Of a stretch of DNA of 54,824 nucleotides, positions 36,548-43,640 are shown in pieces (positions within the stretch are counted from its first letter, which is position 1; every line of letters starts with the position of its first letter). Source of the DNA: Geobacillus proteiniphilus. GTDB lineage: Bacteria; Bacillota; Bacilli; Bacillales; Anoxybacillaceae. The notes under the pieces were generated by a model. It did no database searches. It was given only the letters and a program-made list of their open reading frames with translations, and was not told the origin of the DNA. Position numbers and translations under genes: made by a program. The DNA lies in assembly GCF_001908025.1 (NCBI RefSeq), contig NZ_MQMG01000019.1, positions 1 to 54,824 on the forward strand, read 5' to 3'.

Positions 36548-36937
36548 ATGATCCAACGGTTCATCGAACTTGGCGAAGGGTATTCCGATATATATGAGCT
36601 AATTGAATTGGCGAAGGCCAACCGCCACCGTTTGTCCGGCTTCTTTGCCTTCCATACGGTGAAAAAAGGCCAGGCGGTCGTCTCCTTGGCCGTTGTCCTT
36701 CATCCGACGGACCCCGGCGATTTCCAGCCGCTTTACATTTGCCGCGAAGGCATTCCCGATCCGTTCGTCAAGCCGAACAAACGGTACGAACTGTTTATGG
36801 AAACCGCAAAGGAGCTGGACATGGACGTCATTCACCTTGATGTCAAGCCATCAACGATGTTCGCCGAACTTGACTTATATTACCAGTATTTGATCGGCAT
36901 TATGCGGATGAATCGCTTCATCCCGCCGCTTCAGTAA
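36548..36937 (+). CDS. Conserved protein of unknown function (DUF7147-like)
   Basis: A 129-residue soluble protein, MIQRFIELGEGYSDIYELIE onward, with no catalytic motif I recognise. It resembles a small Bacillaceae family (DUF7147 in my recollection) often found next to ylbG. Some homologues carry misleading kinase names. It contains a beta-rich middle (SGFFAFHTVKKGQAVVSLAVV) and ends YYQYLIGIMRMNRFIPPLQ. ATG 36548 follows AAGGGGGAG at 7 bases. It is a lone plus-strand gene inserted between ylbG and rsmD and lies behind a terminator-containing leader. Confidence 0.8.
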   Translation: MIQRFIELGEGYSDIYELIELAKANRHRLSGFFAFHTVKKGQAVVSLAVVLHPTDPGDFQPLYICREGIPDPFVKPNKRYELFMETAKELDMDVIHLDVKPSTMFAELDLYYQYLIGIMRMNRFIPPLQ

Positions 36938-36944
36938 ACAAAGA

Positions 36945-36990
36945 AACAGCGGGCCGAAAAGCCGGCGCCGGCTTTTTTCGACCCGCTGTT
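36945..36990. terminator. Bidirectional terminator between the unknown gene and ylbG
   Basis: AACAGCGGG (36945-36953) pairs with CCCGCTGTT (36982-36990). The inner GCCGGCGCCGGC palindrome is flanked by AAAA and TTTTTT. Both strands give a GC stem followed by a U-run, serving the convergent genes on either side. Confidence 0.85.
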
Positions 36991-36995
36991 TTCTT

Positions 36996-37265
36996 TCATC
37001 CAAGCGGATACGGGGAGTCTTTTTCCTTCTCCCCTTTCGATTCAAATTCCAGTTTTAAAAATGGGCGGTACGACGGCTCGACCCGCTTGACGAATGGAAG
37101 CGAGGCGAGCTTTTTCATTACATGGTCGACTTGCTCCATATCACAATACAGAACAGCATACTTCAGCCGTTTGGAAATGTAATGAATGTTGCCGAACTTG
37201 CGCAACTGTTTCCCATATTTCAGCGAATGAAGCCAAACGATAATCCCTTGCCGTTTTGGAAACAT
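36996..37265 (-). CDS. ylbG: DUF2129 family protein YlbG
   Basis: An 89-residue cytoplasmic protein of unknown function, with the family start [21 protein letters not shown] and the [16 protein letters not shown] segment. It lies 17 bases downstream of ylbF and probably in the same transcript, which ends in the bidirectional terminator just past it. Confidence 0.92.
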   Translation of the reverse strand: MFPKRQGIIVWLHSLKYGKQLRKFGNIHYISKRLKYAVLYCDMEQVDHVMKKLASLPFVKRVEPSYRPFLKLEFESKGEKEKDSPYPLG

Positions 37266-37282
37266 AGTCCCTTCCCCTTTTT

Positions 37283-37732
37283 TTATGTGCGGCAGCCGCA
37301 GCTTCCGCCCGCCCCGCAGCCGCCGGAACAGCCCGCCGACAAAAAGTACGGATTTCCGGTCGGCACTTTCACATGTTCCGATACCGCTTTGCCGATCAGC
37401 ACGCTGATCTCATCAAGCAGCTCTTGCATCGCCTTCTCCGCCTCCTTAAAGGCGGCGACCGTCTCATGCAAATCGAGCTCCCGCTTCGCTTCGCGCACTT
37501 CTTTCATCACGTCGCGGTAATCAGGATGGTATTTTCCGAAGCGCTGCACTTCTTCGTAGCGCTCCTTCAGCTTGACAAAGCGAGCGATCAGCTGCTGGGC
37601 GCAGCGGTCTTGCTTCAGCCGCCAAAAGGCGCGGCGGTATTCGTCCGCCACGTCCGACTCGACGATCATTTTGGCCAACGCTTCTGCTTTATCTAAAATC
37701 TCGATGCGCTCGAGAGTCGCAATCCTCACCAA
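37283..37732 (-). CDS. ylbF: RNase Y specificity / development regulator YlbF (RicF)
   Basis: Subunit of the RicA-RicF-RicT (Y-complex), which binds RNase Y and Fe-S clusters and promotes mRNA maturation, competence and sporulation in B. subtilis. The 149-residue product has the helical [27 protein letters not shown] core and the [15 protein letters not shown] segment. It ends in a cysteine-rich tail (four cysteines in [13 protein letters not shown]) that fits cluster binding. TTG 37732 or the adjacent GTG 37729 both suit the GGAGG site. Confidence 0.93.
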   Translation of the reverse strand: MVRIATLERIEILDKAEALAKMIVESDVADEYRRAFWRLKQDRCAQQLIARFVKLKERYEEVQRFGKYHPDYRDVMKEVREAKRELDLHETVAAFKEAEKAMQELLDEISVLIGKAVSEHVKVPTGNPYFLSAGCSGGCGAGGSCGCRT

Positions 37733-37805
37733 ATGGCACCTCCATTATCCATCATACCATGAACGAAAAGAAAATGGAAAGGAAAGAGATAGCAAAGAAG
37801 CAAAC

Positions 37806-37838
37806 AAAAAAAGGCGATCCAGGCTGTGCTGAATCGCC
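37806..37838 (-). terminator. Intrinsic terminator after the exported protein gene
   Basis: On the minus strand GGCGAT pairs with ATCGCC (37833-37838 with 37813-37818), with an inner CAG/CTG stem, then TTTTTTT. It ends the ylbC-to-37871 set before ylbF. Confidence 0.85.
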
Positions 37839-37870
37839 CCCGTTCATCTTTTAAACGATCGTCGTCATCT

Positions 37871-38239
37871 CTATCGGATGGCGACGTCAAATTCGTGCGT
37901 CATGCCGGTTGCTTTCCCATCATTGTAGACGAGCTCAAGACGGATGGTATGCTTCCCACTCGGCAAGCCGCGCACGATAAAGGCGGCCGTGTATACTTCA
38001 GTCATTTTTTGCCCGTTGACATAGACATTAATGTGTCCGCCGCCGCTCCCTTTGCGGAACGGAAAGTGGACGGCAACACATTCAATGAATACGTCACTTC
38101 CTTTCACTTCATGCTTCACCTGCAGCGTGCCGCCCACCGCTTCGGCGTTAGCGGAGGACGACGGCGCCGGCTCAAAGAAGGCATACGCCGCAAGCAACAT
38201 GACGCCCGCAAGCCATGCGAACCACTTTGGCAAAGACAT
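37871..38239 (-). CDS. Exported protein of unknown function between ylbE and ylbF
   Basis: A 122-residue protein. It has an N-terminal signal peptide or anchor (SLPKWFAWLAGVMLLAAYAF) and then a small beta-rich domain of about 80 residues with GGHINVYVNGQKMTE and LPSGKHTIRLELVYNDG, like an immunoglobulin- or cohesin-like fold. I do not recognise a name, and B. subtilis has no gene here that I recall. AAAGGG precedes the ATG; a GTG three bases upstream is also possible. It is co-directional with ylbE (40 bases) and is followed by a terminator. Confidence 0.8.
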   Translation of the reverse strand: MSLPKWFAWLAGVMLLAAYAFFEPAPSSSANAEAVGGTLQVKHEVKGSDVFIECVAVHFPFRKGSGGGHINVYVNGQKMTEVYTAAFIVRGLPSGKHTIRLELVYNDGKATGMTHEFDVAIR

Positions 38240-38279
38240 CACTCCCTTTCAAAACTAGTCTTTGCCGTTGGCCGCCCGA

Positions 38280-38513
38280 TTAGTCGCGCATGGCTTTAAA
38301 CATTTGCCACATGAGCGACGCCATTTGCAACGATTGGGAGATTTTTTCCACTTTATCGGGGATCGTCAGCTCATAGTGGCGCAAGGCGGCCAATTGGAAC
38401 GTCGACAGCTCATGCGGACGGCGGGCAAGAAGCCGGTACCAGCGCGGCTGTTCACGCAAAAACGCGCGTAGCATCGGTGTTCCTTGCACATATTGCCATA
38501 CATCTTTCCTCAT
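38280..38513 (-). CDS. ylbE: YlbE-like protein
   Basis: A 77-residue cytoplasmic protein, MRKDVWQYVQGTPMLRAFLR onward, with the family segment QPRWYRLLARRPHEL and a C-terminal MASLMWQMFK helix. Function unknown. The ATG at 38513 is preceded by AAAGGGTGG; a GTG nine bases earlier is less likely. It lies 12 bases after ylbD. Confidence 0.87.
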   Translation of the reverse strand: MRKDVWQYVQGTPMLRAFLREQPRWYRLLARRPHELSTFQLAALRHYELTIPDKVEKISQSLQMASLMWQMFKAMRD

Positions 38514-38525
38514 CGCCACCACCCT

Positions 38526-38909
38526 TTAATCTTTGCGGAACGAAAACGGATGCGCTTCTTTGTTTCTTTGTTCTTGATCGCCCCCTTGAAATTCGGAAAG
38601 AATGCTTTGGATCGCCGCGATCGCCTGCTGGACGTTCGCCAAATGTTTTTGCACCTCGGCTGCATCGATCTGTCCAAGCATAGCCGCGAGCTTATCGAGC
38701 CATTTGTTCGTTCCTTTTTCCTCCTCTTTTGTTGCGCCGTTTGCTTCCCGATACGGCTCCCATATGTCATCGTCTTCCCCGAACAAATACCAATCCTCAT
38801 ACACTTGTTTCCACGTCTTTTTGCCACTGCGCACCTCTTGAATGATTTTTGGATGTTTTTTGACAAACTGTTTAAACTGTTCAACGGAAGGATGCAGAGG
38901 CTTGGCCAT
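38526..38909 (-). CDS. ylbD: YlbD family protein (putative spore coat protein)
   Basis: A 127-residue protein matching Bacillus YlbD, with KPLHPSVEQFKQFVKKHP and the signature WKQVYEDWYLFGEDDDIW, then an acidic, glutamine-rich C-terminal half. B. subtilis YlbD has been described as a putative coat protein. ATG 38909 gives the family start; an ATG 12 bases earlier sits right after AAAGGG and is also possible. Confidence 0.87.
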   Translation of the reverse strand: MAKPLHPSVEQFKQFVKKHPKIIQEVRSGKKTWKQVYEDWYLFGEDDDIWEPYREANGATKEEEKGTNKWLDKLAAMLGQIDAAEVQKHLANVQQAIAAIQSILSEFQGGDQEQRNKEAHPFSFRKD

Positions 38910-38989
38910 GGCGGTTCTCATCCCTTTCATCCACTCATGCCTATCTGCCATATCATATCGCATCCAGCACGCAGAGGTGCGCCCAATTT

Positions 38990-39997
38990 TTAGAGCGGCG
39001 TAAAGAAGTTTTGCGTATAATAATCGGCGTAGACGCCAACGCCCAAGCGAGTGAACTCTTCGTTCAACATAATTTTCCGATGGTTTTGGCTGTTCAGCCA
39101 TCCGATGGTCGCCTCGACGCCATCGACTTGATGGGCGGCGATATTTTCCCCGGCAAGCTGGAACGGAATGTGAAGCGCGCCAAGCCGCTTCGATAAATCG
39201 CCGTACTGCGGCGACTCGTGGGAGAAAAACCGGTGATCATGCATATCTCGGCTATGTTTGGCGGCAGCGGCGGCGGCCTTGTCATCCCACATGAGAGGAG
39301 AAAGTCCGTGGCGGCGGCGGATCAAATTCGTCCAGTCAAAAATTTGCTTCGCGTTGGCTGCATCAACAGTCTGTCGCTTTTCTTCCGACAGCGGCGCGGC
39401 CGCCGGCAGGCTGCCGCGGTAAACGAGCTCGTACGGCCGCAACTTGACGAACGTTTCCGCATCCATCAAGCGGACGGCCGCCACCTCACCGGTAAAGCGG
39501 TCAACGTACAGCTGGGCGTAGACGCTGCCGACTTTGACGACCGGCCTTGACGAGTAATCTTGTTCAGACAGCTCAAACCGGTATGTCCCGCTGCCTAGCT
39601 TAATCTCAATGTTCGATAGCACCGGCATCGTTTGAAAAATCGTCTGCAACCGCTGGCCGATCGCAAACGGCTCAACGTTCACCTTTTCTCCGCCAACAAG
39701 GGCGGTGACGACCCGGCCGCGCAAGACACCAATCTGCACGTACGACTCCGAGCGACGGCTGTACACCCACCAGTCATACCCGTAAGCTGACGGGTCGATC
39801 CGGTCTGGAGCGCCAAGCAGTTGTTTCGCCTCTTGCGCCGATTGCCCGAGCAACGCAACCATGCCGGCCGTCGCCTTCGGCTCTTTCAACATGTATCTAT
39901 TCGTCTCTGGCTGCTCCGGGGGGCTCGGGGGTGGCGGGCTCGGCACAAAATAATACAATCCGATCAAGAAAAACAAAAAAAGGAAAAACCATTTCAC
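38990..39997 (-). CDS. ylbC: CAP-domain secreted or membrane-anchored protein YlbC
   Basis: A 335-residue protein with an N-terminal membrane segment or signal (WFFLFLFFLIGLYYFV), a proline-rich spacer, a CAP-associated domain (about 45-200) and a C-terminal CAP/SCP domain. The CAP motifs are visible: NLIRRRHGLSPLMWD, HSRDMHDHRFFSH, and GENIAA with GWLNSQNHRKIML (the two histidine/glutamate sets that can form the CAP cavity). The function is unknown; it acts outside the membrane. Confidence 0.92.
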   Translation of the reverse strand: MKWFFLFLFFLIGLYYFVPSPPPPSPPEQPETNRYMLKEPKATAGMVALLGQSAQEAKQLLGAPDRIDPSAYGYDWWVYSRRSESYVQIGVLRGRVVTALVGGEKVNVEPFAIGQRLQTIFQTMPVLSNIEIKLGSGTYRFELSEQDYSSRPVVKVGSVYAQLYVDRFTGEVAAVRLMDAETFVKLRPYELVYRGSLPAAAPLSEEKRQTVDAANAKQIFDWTNLIRRRHGLSPLMWDDKAAAAAAKHSRDMHDHRFFSHESPQYGDLSKRLGALHIPFQLAGENIAAHQVDGVEATIGWLNSQNHRKIMLNEEFTRLGVGVYADYYTQNFFTPL

Positions 39998-40184
39998 ACA
40001 GCAACTCCCGCTTTCTGCCCAATCTCCTTATTGTCATTATAGCTGTTTTTTAGAGGCAAAAAAAAGAGGACGCCCAAAAAGACAAACAATTCGTTGAAAA
40101 GCAAACCGTTTTCGTACTATTATAAATGAGGGGATGATTTCCTGTTTGGCGCTTTTACATACTGTGTTGTTAGGAGGAAGAAAG

Positions 40185-40544
40185 ATGAAGTTTGAAAATA
40201 CCGGACTGGAAAATCAGACGGTCGAACTGTCCCGCCTTGATGACATTATGGAGCGCCTCGGCTTTGTGCGCGCGGCGCAATGGGATTATGAACGGGTCAC
40301 ATACGACCGGAAATACGTCGTGAAAGAAGGCACCTACTATTTGCGCGTTCAAGGATACGCCATCGAGGGAGACGTCGATTCGCGCTATGCACTCATTAAG
40401 TTGCTCACGCCGATTTTAGGGAAACATTACTATCCACACGGCGTCGAATACGGCGATGATGAACATTTTCCGTCCTCTCTTGTCAGCCAATGCCAAAACG
40501 TGTTGGCGCAGGTCAAAAGCGAGCTTGAAAAAATCAAAGAATAA
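40185..40544 (+). CDS. ylbA: YugN-like family protein YlbA
   Basis: A 119-residue soluble protein, MKFENTGLENQTVELSRLD onward, with the ERLGFVRAAQWDYERVTYDRKY segment (about 23-44) and the HYYPHGVEYGDDEHFP motif of the YugN/YlbA family. Function unknown. ATG 40185 is 8 bases after AGGAGG. It ends at a shared bidirectional terminator. Confidence 0.9.
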   Translation: MKFENTGLENQTVELSRLDDIMERLGFVRAAQWDYERVTYDRKYVVKEGTYYLRVQGYAIEGDVDSRYALIKLLTPILGKHYYPHGVEYGDDEHFPSSLVSQCQNVLAQVKSELEKIKE

Positions 40545-40550
40545 TCAAAA

Positions 40551-40584
40551 AACGCATGAGAGCACGGTTCTCATGCGTTTTTTT
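40551..40584. terminator. Bidirectional terminator between ylbA and the Asp23-like gene
   Basis: AACGCATGAGA (40551-40561) and TCTCATGCGTT (40569-40579) form an 11-bp stem with a 7-base loop, with a U-run on the plus strand and A-run (U on the minus) on the other side. The minus-strand gene's stop codon is part of the stem. Confidence 0.88.
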
Positions 40585-40876
40585 CTGGCATGACAAGCCG
40601 TTTGACGACAATGTCGACCGCCTCGGCGACATATGGCGTCATCGCGGCGATCTCCTCGGCGATGTGCTGCTGCAGCTGGCGGCAAACCGCCATCACCGGC
40701 GCCCCATATCGAATGGACATCCTTACCGTGACGCGGCACCGCTCGCCTTGGGCAACGGTGATGAACACCTCACAATCGTCAAGGGCGACCGCCGCTTGGT
40801 CGCGCACACACATCATGACAATCGTCAACAGCGTCGCTTCCACGGCGCTCCGTTTCCGATAGCGGAACGTGTTCAC
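40571..40876 (-). CDS. Asp23/Gls24-like small protein
   Basis: A 101-residue protein. Its C-terminal half, with RVTVRMSIRYGAPVMAVCRQLQ and MTPYVAEAVDIVVKRLV, follows the Asp23/Gls24 envelope-stress pattern of alternating valines and a terminal helix-strand. The N-terminal half is less typical. GTG 40876 is preferred because GGGGGAG lies 6 bases upstream. The frame extends to an ATG at 40921, but that lies inside a palindromic element. Its function is unknown; the family is often linked to envelope or alkaline stress. It stands alone between ylbA and ctaM. Confidence 0.65.
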   Translation of the reverse strand: MNTFRYRKRSAVEATLLTIVMMCVRDQAAVALDDCEVFITVAQGERCRVTVRMSIRYGAPVMAVCRQLQQHIAEEIAAMTPYVAEAVDIVVKRLVMPEKNA

Positions 40877-40908
40877 CGCCTTCTCCCCCCGCTGCACAAA
40901 ATCACGTC

Positions 40909-41127
40909 TATATAGATGCAACGAAAAAGTTTAACATATCCTTGATGAAAAAGTCGCTTGCCTATTTTTCGACTGTCGGAGGCAAGCCACAAGCTTGCCT
41001 TCGCCACGCCTTAGCGTGACGGAAGACCGAACAACTACCCGGAAGCGGCGTTGTTCGGTCGCCCGACAGTCGATCAAATCGCTCTGTAAAAGCTGCAAAC
41101 GTTAAATCTTCAAATTGCATCTATATA
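40909..41127. mobile_element. Palindromic element with terminal inverted repeats (MITE-like or structured RNA)
   Basis: The 219-bp non-coding element is bounded by 27-base inverted repeats at 40909-40935 and 41101-41127 (21 of 27 positions match; the outer 13, TATATAGATGCAA, are perfect). Inside, TCGACTGTCGG (40969-40979) and CCGACAGTCGA (41063-41073) form an 11-bp stem enclosing three hairpins: AGGCAAGC/GCTTGCCT (40980-41000), CACGC/GCGTG (41005-41018) and ACCGAACAAC/GTTGTTCGGT (41026-41059). No open reading frame or transposase is present. A miniature mobile element or a conserved structured RNA would both fit. It fills the gap between ctaM and the Asp23-like gene. Confidence 0.65.
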
Positions 41128-41172
41128 TTCTATGCTATGCAACCACCGCTTCCCTTGCTCCTTGCCCGCGGG

Positions 41173-41628
41173 TTAAAAACCGAGCACCGCCTTGATGAGC
41201 GACGTCGTTTGGCCCCCTGGATAGAGGACATAAAGCAGCCAATAGACGACCACCCCGGTTGAGGCGCTGCCAAACCAAATGATGCTTGTGATCGGCCCGA
41301 GCCGACGGTGGCGGGCCCGCTTGTCTTTTAATCCCGTCCAAATCGTGACAAGGCCAAACACTGCCCCGACCGTCGCTAAAATAATATGGAAAATGAGAAA
41401 CAGCGTATAATACACTTTGACGTTCTCCGGTCCACCAAAGCTCGTATTGCCGATAAACAACGTCCGTGACATGTAAATGATGAAAAACAGCAACGCAAAC
41501 GCCGCTGCCGTCAGCATCACCTTTTTATGCGCTTCGATCCGCCTGCGGCTGATCAAATACCACCCATAAGCAACAAGCAAAGCGCTGATCACGATGCAGC
41601 TCGTGCTGATTGTCGGTAAAACGGCCAT
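41173..41628 (-). CDS. ctaM: DUF420 membrane protein, heme-copper oxidase assembly factor CtaM type
   Basis: A 151-residue protein with four membrane segments (about 5-25, 37-56, 76-98 and 118-138) of the DUF420 family. YozB/CtaM homologues are required for maturation of heme A-type oxidases in Gram-positive bacteria. The position after ctaG supports the assignment. Histidines in the membrane region (HKKV, FHIIL) may handle heme; this is inferred. Confidence 0.85.
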   Translation of the reverse strand: MAVLPTISTSCIVISALLVAYGWYLISRRRIEAHKKVMLTAAAFALLFFIIYMSRTLFIGNTSFGGPENVKVYYTLFLIFHIILATVGAVFGLVTIWTGLKDKRARHRRLGPITSIIWFGSASTGVVVYWLLYVLYPGGQTTSLIKAVLGF

Positions 41629-41676
41629 CGCTTCTCTCCCTTTCTTCTTTGTTCATCGTTGGCGGCCAACCACGCT

Positions 41677-42579
41677 TTACAGTTTGGTCGGCCGCGGCTC
41701 CATATCCATGCTTGGCTCTTTCTCCCGCTCCTTCCGATACCATTCGGTGAAGATGAAGAACAGCATCGTCCCGTACACGATTTCCTGGATGATTTTCATC
41801 AACACTCCGCCGAGCTGCTGGTCATGGAGCGGCGACATCGATAAAAACATTTGCGGCCCGGTCAAATCAAGCGAAGCCAACGTTCCTTGAGGAACGCATA
41901 GAGCCAGCGCGGTCATCCATGCTTTCGGGTCAGTATACGTCGCATAAAGCGGCGTATCGGTAAAAATGATGAGCGCGCAAGCCGGGGTCAACAGCATGCC
42001 GTCAGCGAAAATGTAACCCATTTTTTTTAAGCCGGACAGCGTTTGCCAATCGGGCAGCTTATTGACAAGCGGCCACCACATGCAAAACGCGGCAACGAAA
42101 ATGACCGAGGTAACAAACGCATGCAGCCACATATTCATTTTCACGGCGTCAAAAATGAATGGAACGTGATAAAGCGAAAACAAACCGTTAAACAGCAGCA
42201 ACGCCACAATCGGCTTTGTCAACAGCCGAAACACGCGGCGCACCGCTGCGATGCGGAACGCACGCTCATAAAGCGGCGCCGGAATGCCTAAAATAAAACA
42301 TTGCGGCACGATCAAATACAGCACTGCCATTTGCACCATATGGGCAGTGAACGTCAAATGGCCCATCAAATCCACCGGAGACCCTTTGCATATATAAAGA
42401 AGCACGATCCCTGTCAAAAAATACGCCTTCTGCTTCCCCGAAACCGCATCACCGAGGCCGAAACGCTGCCGCCATGGCCCAGTTATCCCAATGTACAGCA
42501 ACGCAACCGCCGCTAACACAAGCAAAAAAAACGGACTCCAAAGGGCAACAGGGCCAAACATTTGCAGCGATTGAAACAT
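41677..42579 (-). CDS. ctaG: Cytochrome caa3 oxidase assembly protein CtaG
   Basis: A 300-residue membrane protein with about seven segments. It is of the Bacillus-type CtaG family (caa3_CtaG), not the mitochondrial Cox11 type. Conserved features are DLMGHLTFTAHMVQMAVLY (possible copper-binding histidines) and PLHDQQLGGVLMKI near the end. It supports formation of the oxidase copper centre. A terminator separates it from ctaF. Confidence 0.94.
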   Translation of the reverse strand: MFQSLQMFGPVALWSPFFLLVLAAVALLYIGITGPWRQRFGLGDAVSGKQKAYFLTGIVLLYICKGSPVDLMGHLTFTAHMVQMAVLYLIVPQCFILGIPAPLYERAFRIAAVRRVFRLLTKPIVALLLFNGLFSLYHVPFIFDAVKMNMWLHAFVTSVIFVAAFCMWWPLVNKLPDWQTLSGLKKMGYIFADGMLLTPACALIIFTDTPLYATYTDPKAWMTALALCVPQGTLASLDLTGPQMFLSMSPLHDQQLGGVLMKIIQEIVYGTMLFFIFTEWYRKEREKEPSMDMEPRPTKL

Positions 42580-42641
42580 ACGAATCCCCTCCTGATTTGT
42601 CCTTTCCCATTATACTACACGACGCCGCGCCAGGGCTATTG

Positions 42642-42680
42642 AAAAAAGGGGAAACCGGCGCAAAACCGATTCCCCCTTTT
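42642..42680 (-). terminator. Intrinsic terminator of the ctaCDEF transcript
   Basis: On the minus strand GGGGGAATCGG pairs with CCGGTTTCCCC (two mismatches) and is followed by TTTTTTTC. It starts 3 bases past the ctaF stop. Confidence 0.85.
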
Positions 42681-42682
42681 GC

Positions 42683-43015
42683 CTACCACCAAACGACCGT
42701 CGTAAACGCCCAAACAAGTAGAAGCATGACCGCCACGCCGCCGTAAATAAACATCGCCGGAAATTCGTGGCCTTTATGGCTCATGTGCATGAAATAATAA
42801 AGCTGGAATGCGACCTGCACGGCGGCCAAAAGCAAAATAAACGGAACGACAAACCAATGGGAAAACTCTTCGTAACCAACGGCGGCGAAAGCGATGAGCG
42901 TCAGCAAAATCATCAAGACGAATGCAATCATTTGATGGCGCATCTCTTCCGCGTTTTTCCGCCGGCGATACGCCAAATCGACGCGTTCATTTCCAGAGTT
43001 CGTTTGGTTCGCCAT
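42683..43015 (-). CDS. ctaF: Cytochrome caa3 oxidase subunit IV
   Basis: A 110-residue subunit with three membrane segments (about 28-46, 54-76 and 86-106) and a charged N-terminus. The segment HWFVVPFILLLAAVQVAFQLYYFMHM (about residues 51-76) with the HMSHKGHEFP histidines is typical of the prokaryotic subunit IV. It lies 4 bases after ctaE. Confidence 0.94.
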   Translation of the reverse strand: MANQTNSGNERVDLAYRRRKNAEEMRHQMIAFVLMILLTLIAFAAVGYEEFSHWFVVPFILLLAAVQVAFQLYYFMHMSHKGHEFPAMFIYGGVAVMLLLVWAFTTVVWW

Positions 43016-43019
43016 ACGT

Positions 43020-43640
43020 TCACCCCACCATTCCCATCAAGTATACAACCGTAAAAATGAACACCCAGACGACGTCGATGAAGTGCCAGTAAAGGCTCGC
43101 GACGTAAAATTTCGGGGCGTTGTATAAATTCAACCCACGCTTAGCGTTGCGGATCATGAGCGTCAGAATCCAAAGCAATCCGAACGCGACGTGGCTTCCG
43201 TGCGTGCCAACGAGCGTGTAAAACGCTGAAGAGAAAGCGCTGGTCGTAAACTTATGGCCTTCATGGACATACTCATAAAACTCGTAAATCTCAAGGGCCA
43301 AAAAGCCGGCGCCAAGCAAAACGGTAATGCCAAACCAGAGCTGCATCTTTTTAAAATCAAAGTTTTTCATATGATAAATGGCATACACGCTCGTCAAACT
43401 GCTTGTTAGCAGCAACATTGTCGCCATGAACACGATCGGCATTTGGAACAGCTCTTCGGCCGAAGGGCCGCCGTTCGTTTTATCTTTCAGCGCCAAATAG
43501 GTGGCGAAGAGAGAGGCGAACAGCACCGTCTCTCCGCCTAAAAAGAGCCAGAAGCCGAGAAACTTATTTTTCCCCTCAAGGGTGGCGCGTTCCGGCGCGG
43601 CCGGAAACGTCTCGGCCGTCAGTTTTTCCTCTGCATGCAT
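43020..43640 (-). CDS. ctaE: Cytochrome caa3 oxidase subunit III
   Basis: A 206-residue membrane subunit with five hydrophobic segments, of the short bacterial type. Segments FWLFLGGETVLFASLFATYL and YTLVGTHGSHVAFGLLWI and the final YWHFIDVVWVFIFTVVYL match the family. Its ATG overlaps the ctaD stop by one base (TGATG), indicating coupled translation. Confidence 0.96.
   Translation of the reverse strand: MHAEEKLTAETFPAAPERATLEGKNKFLGFWLFLGGETVLFASLFATYLALKDKTNGGPSAEELFQMPIVFMATMLLLTSSLTSVYAIYHMKNFDFKKMQLWFGITVLLGAGFLALEIYEFYEYVHEGHKFTTSAFSSAFYTLVGTHGSHVAFGLLWILTLMIRNAKRGLNLYNAPKFYVASLYWHFIDVVWVFIFTVVYLMGMVG

Noticed and set aside
42609-42614. TATAAT on the minus strand before ctaG
   Set aside because: A good -10 box but no acceptable -35 or extended -10; not enough to call a promoter.
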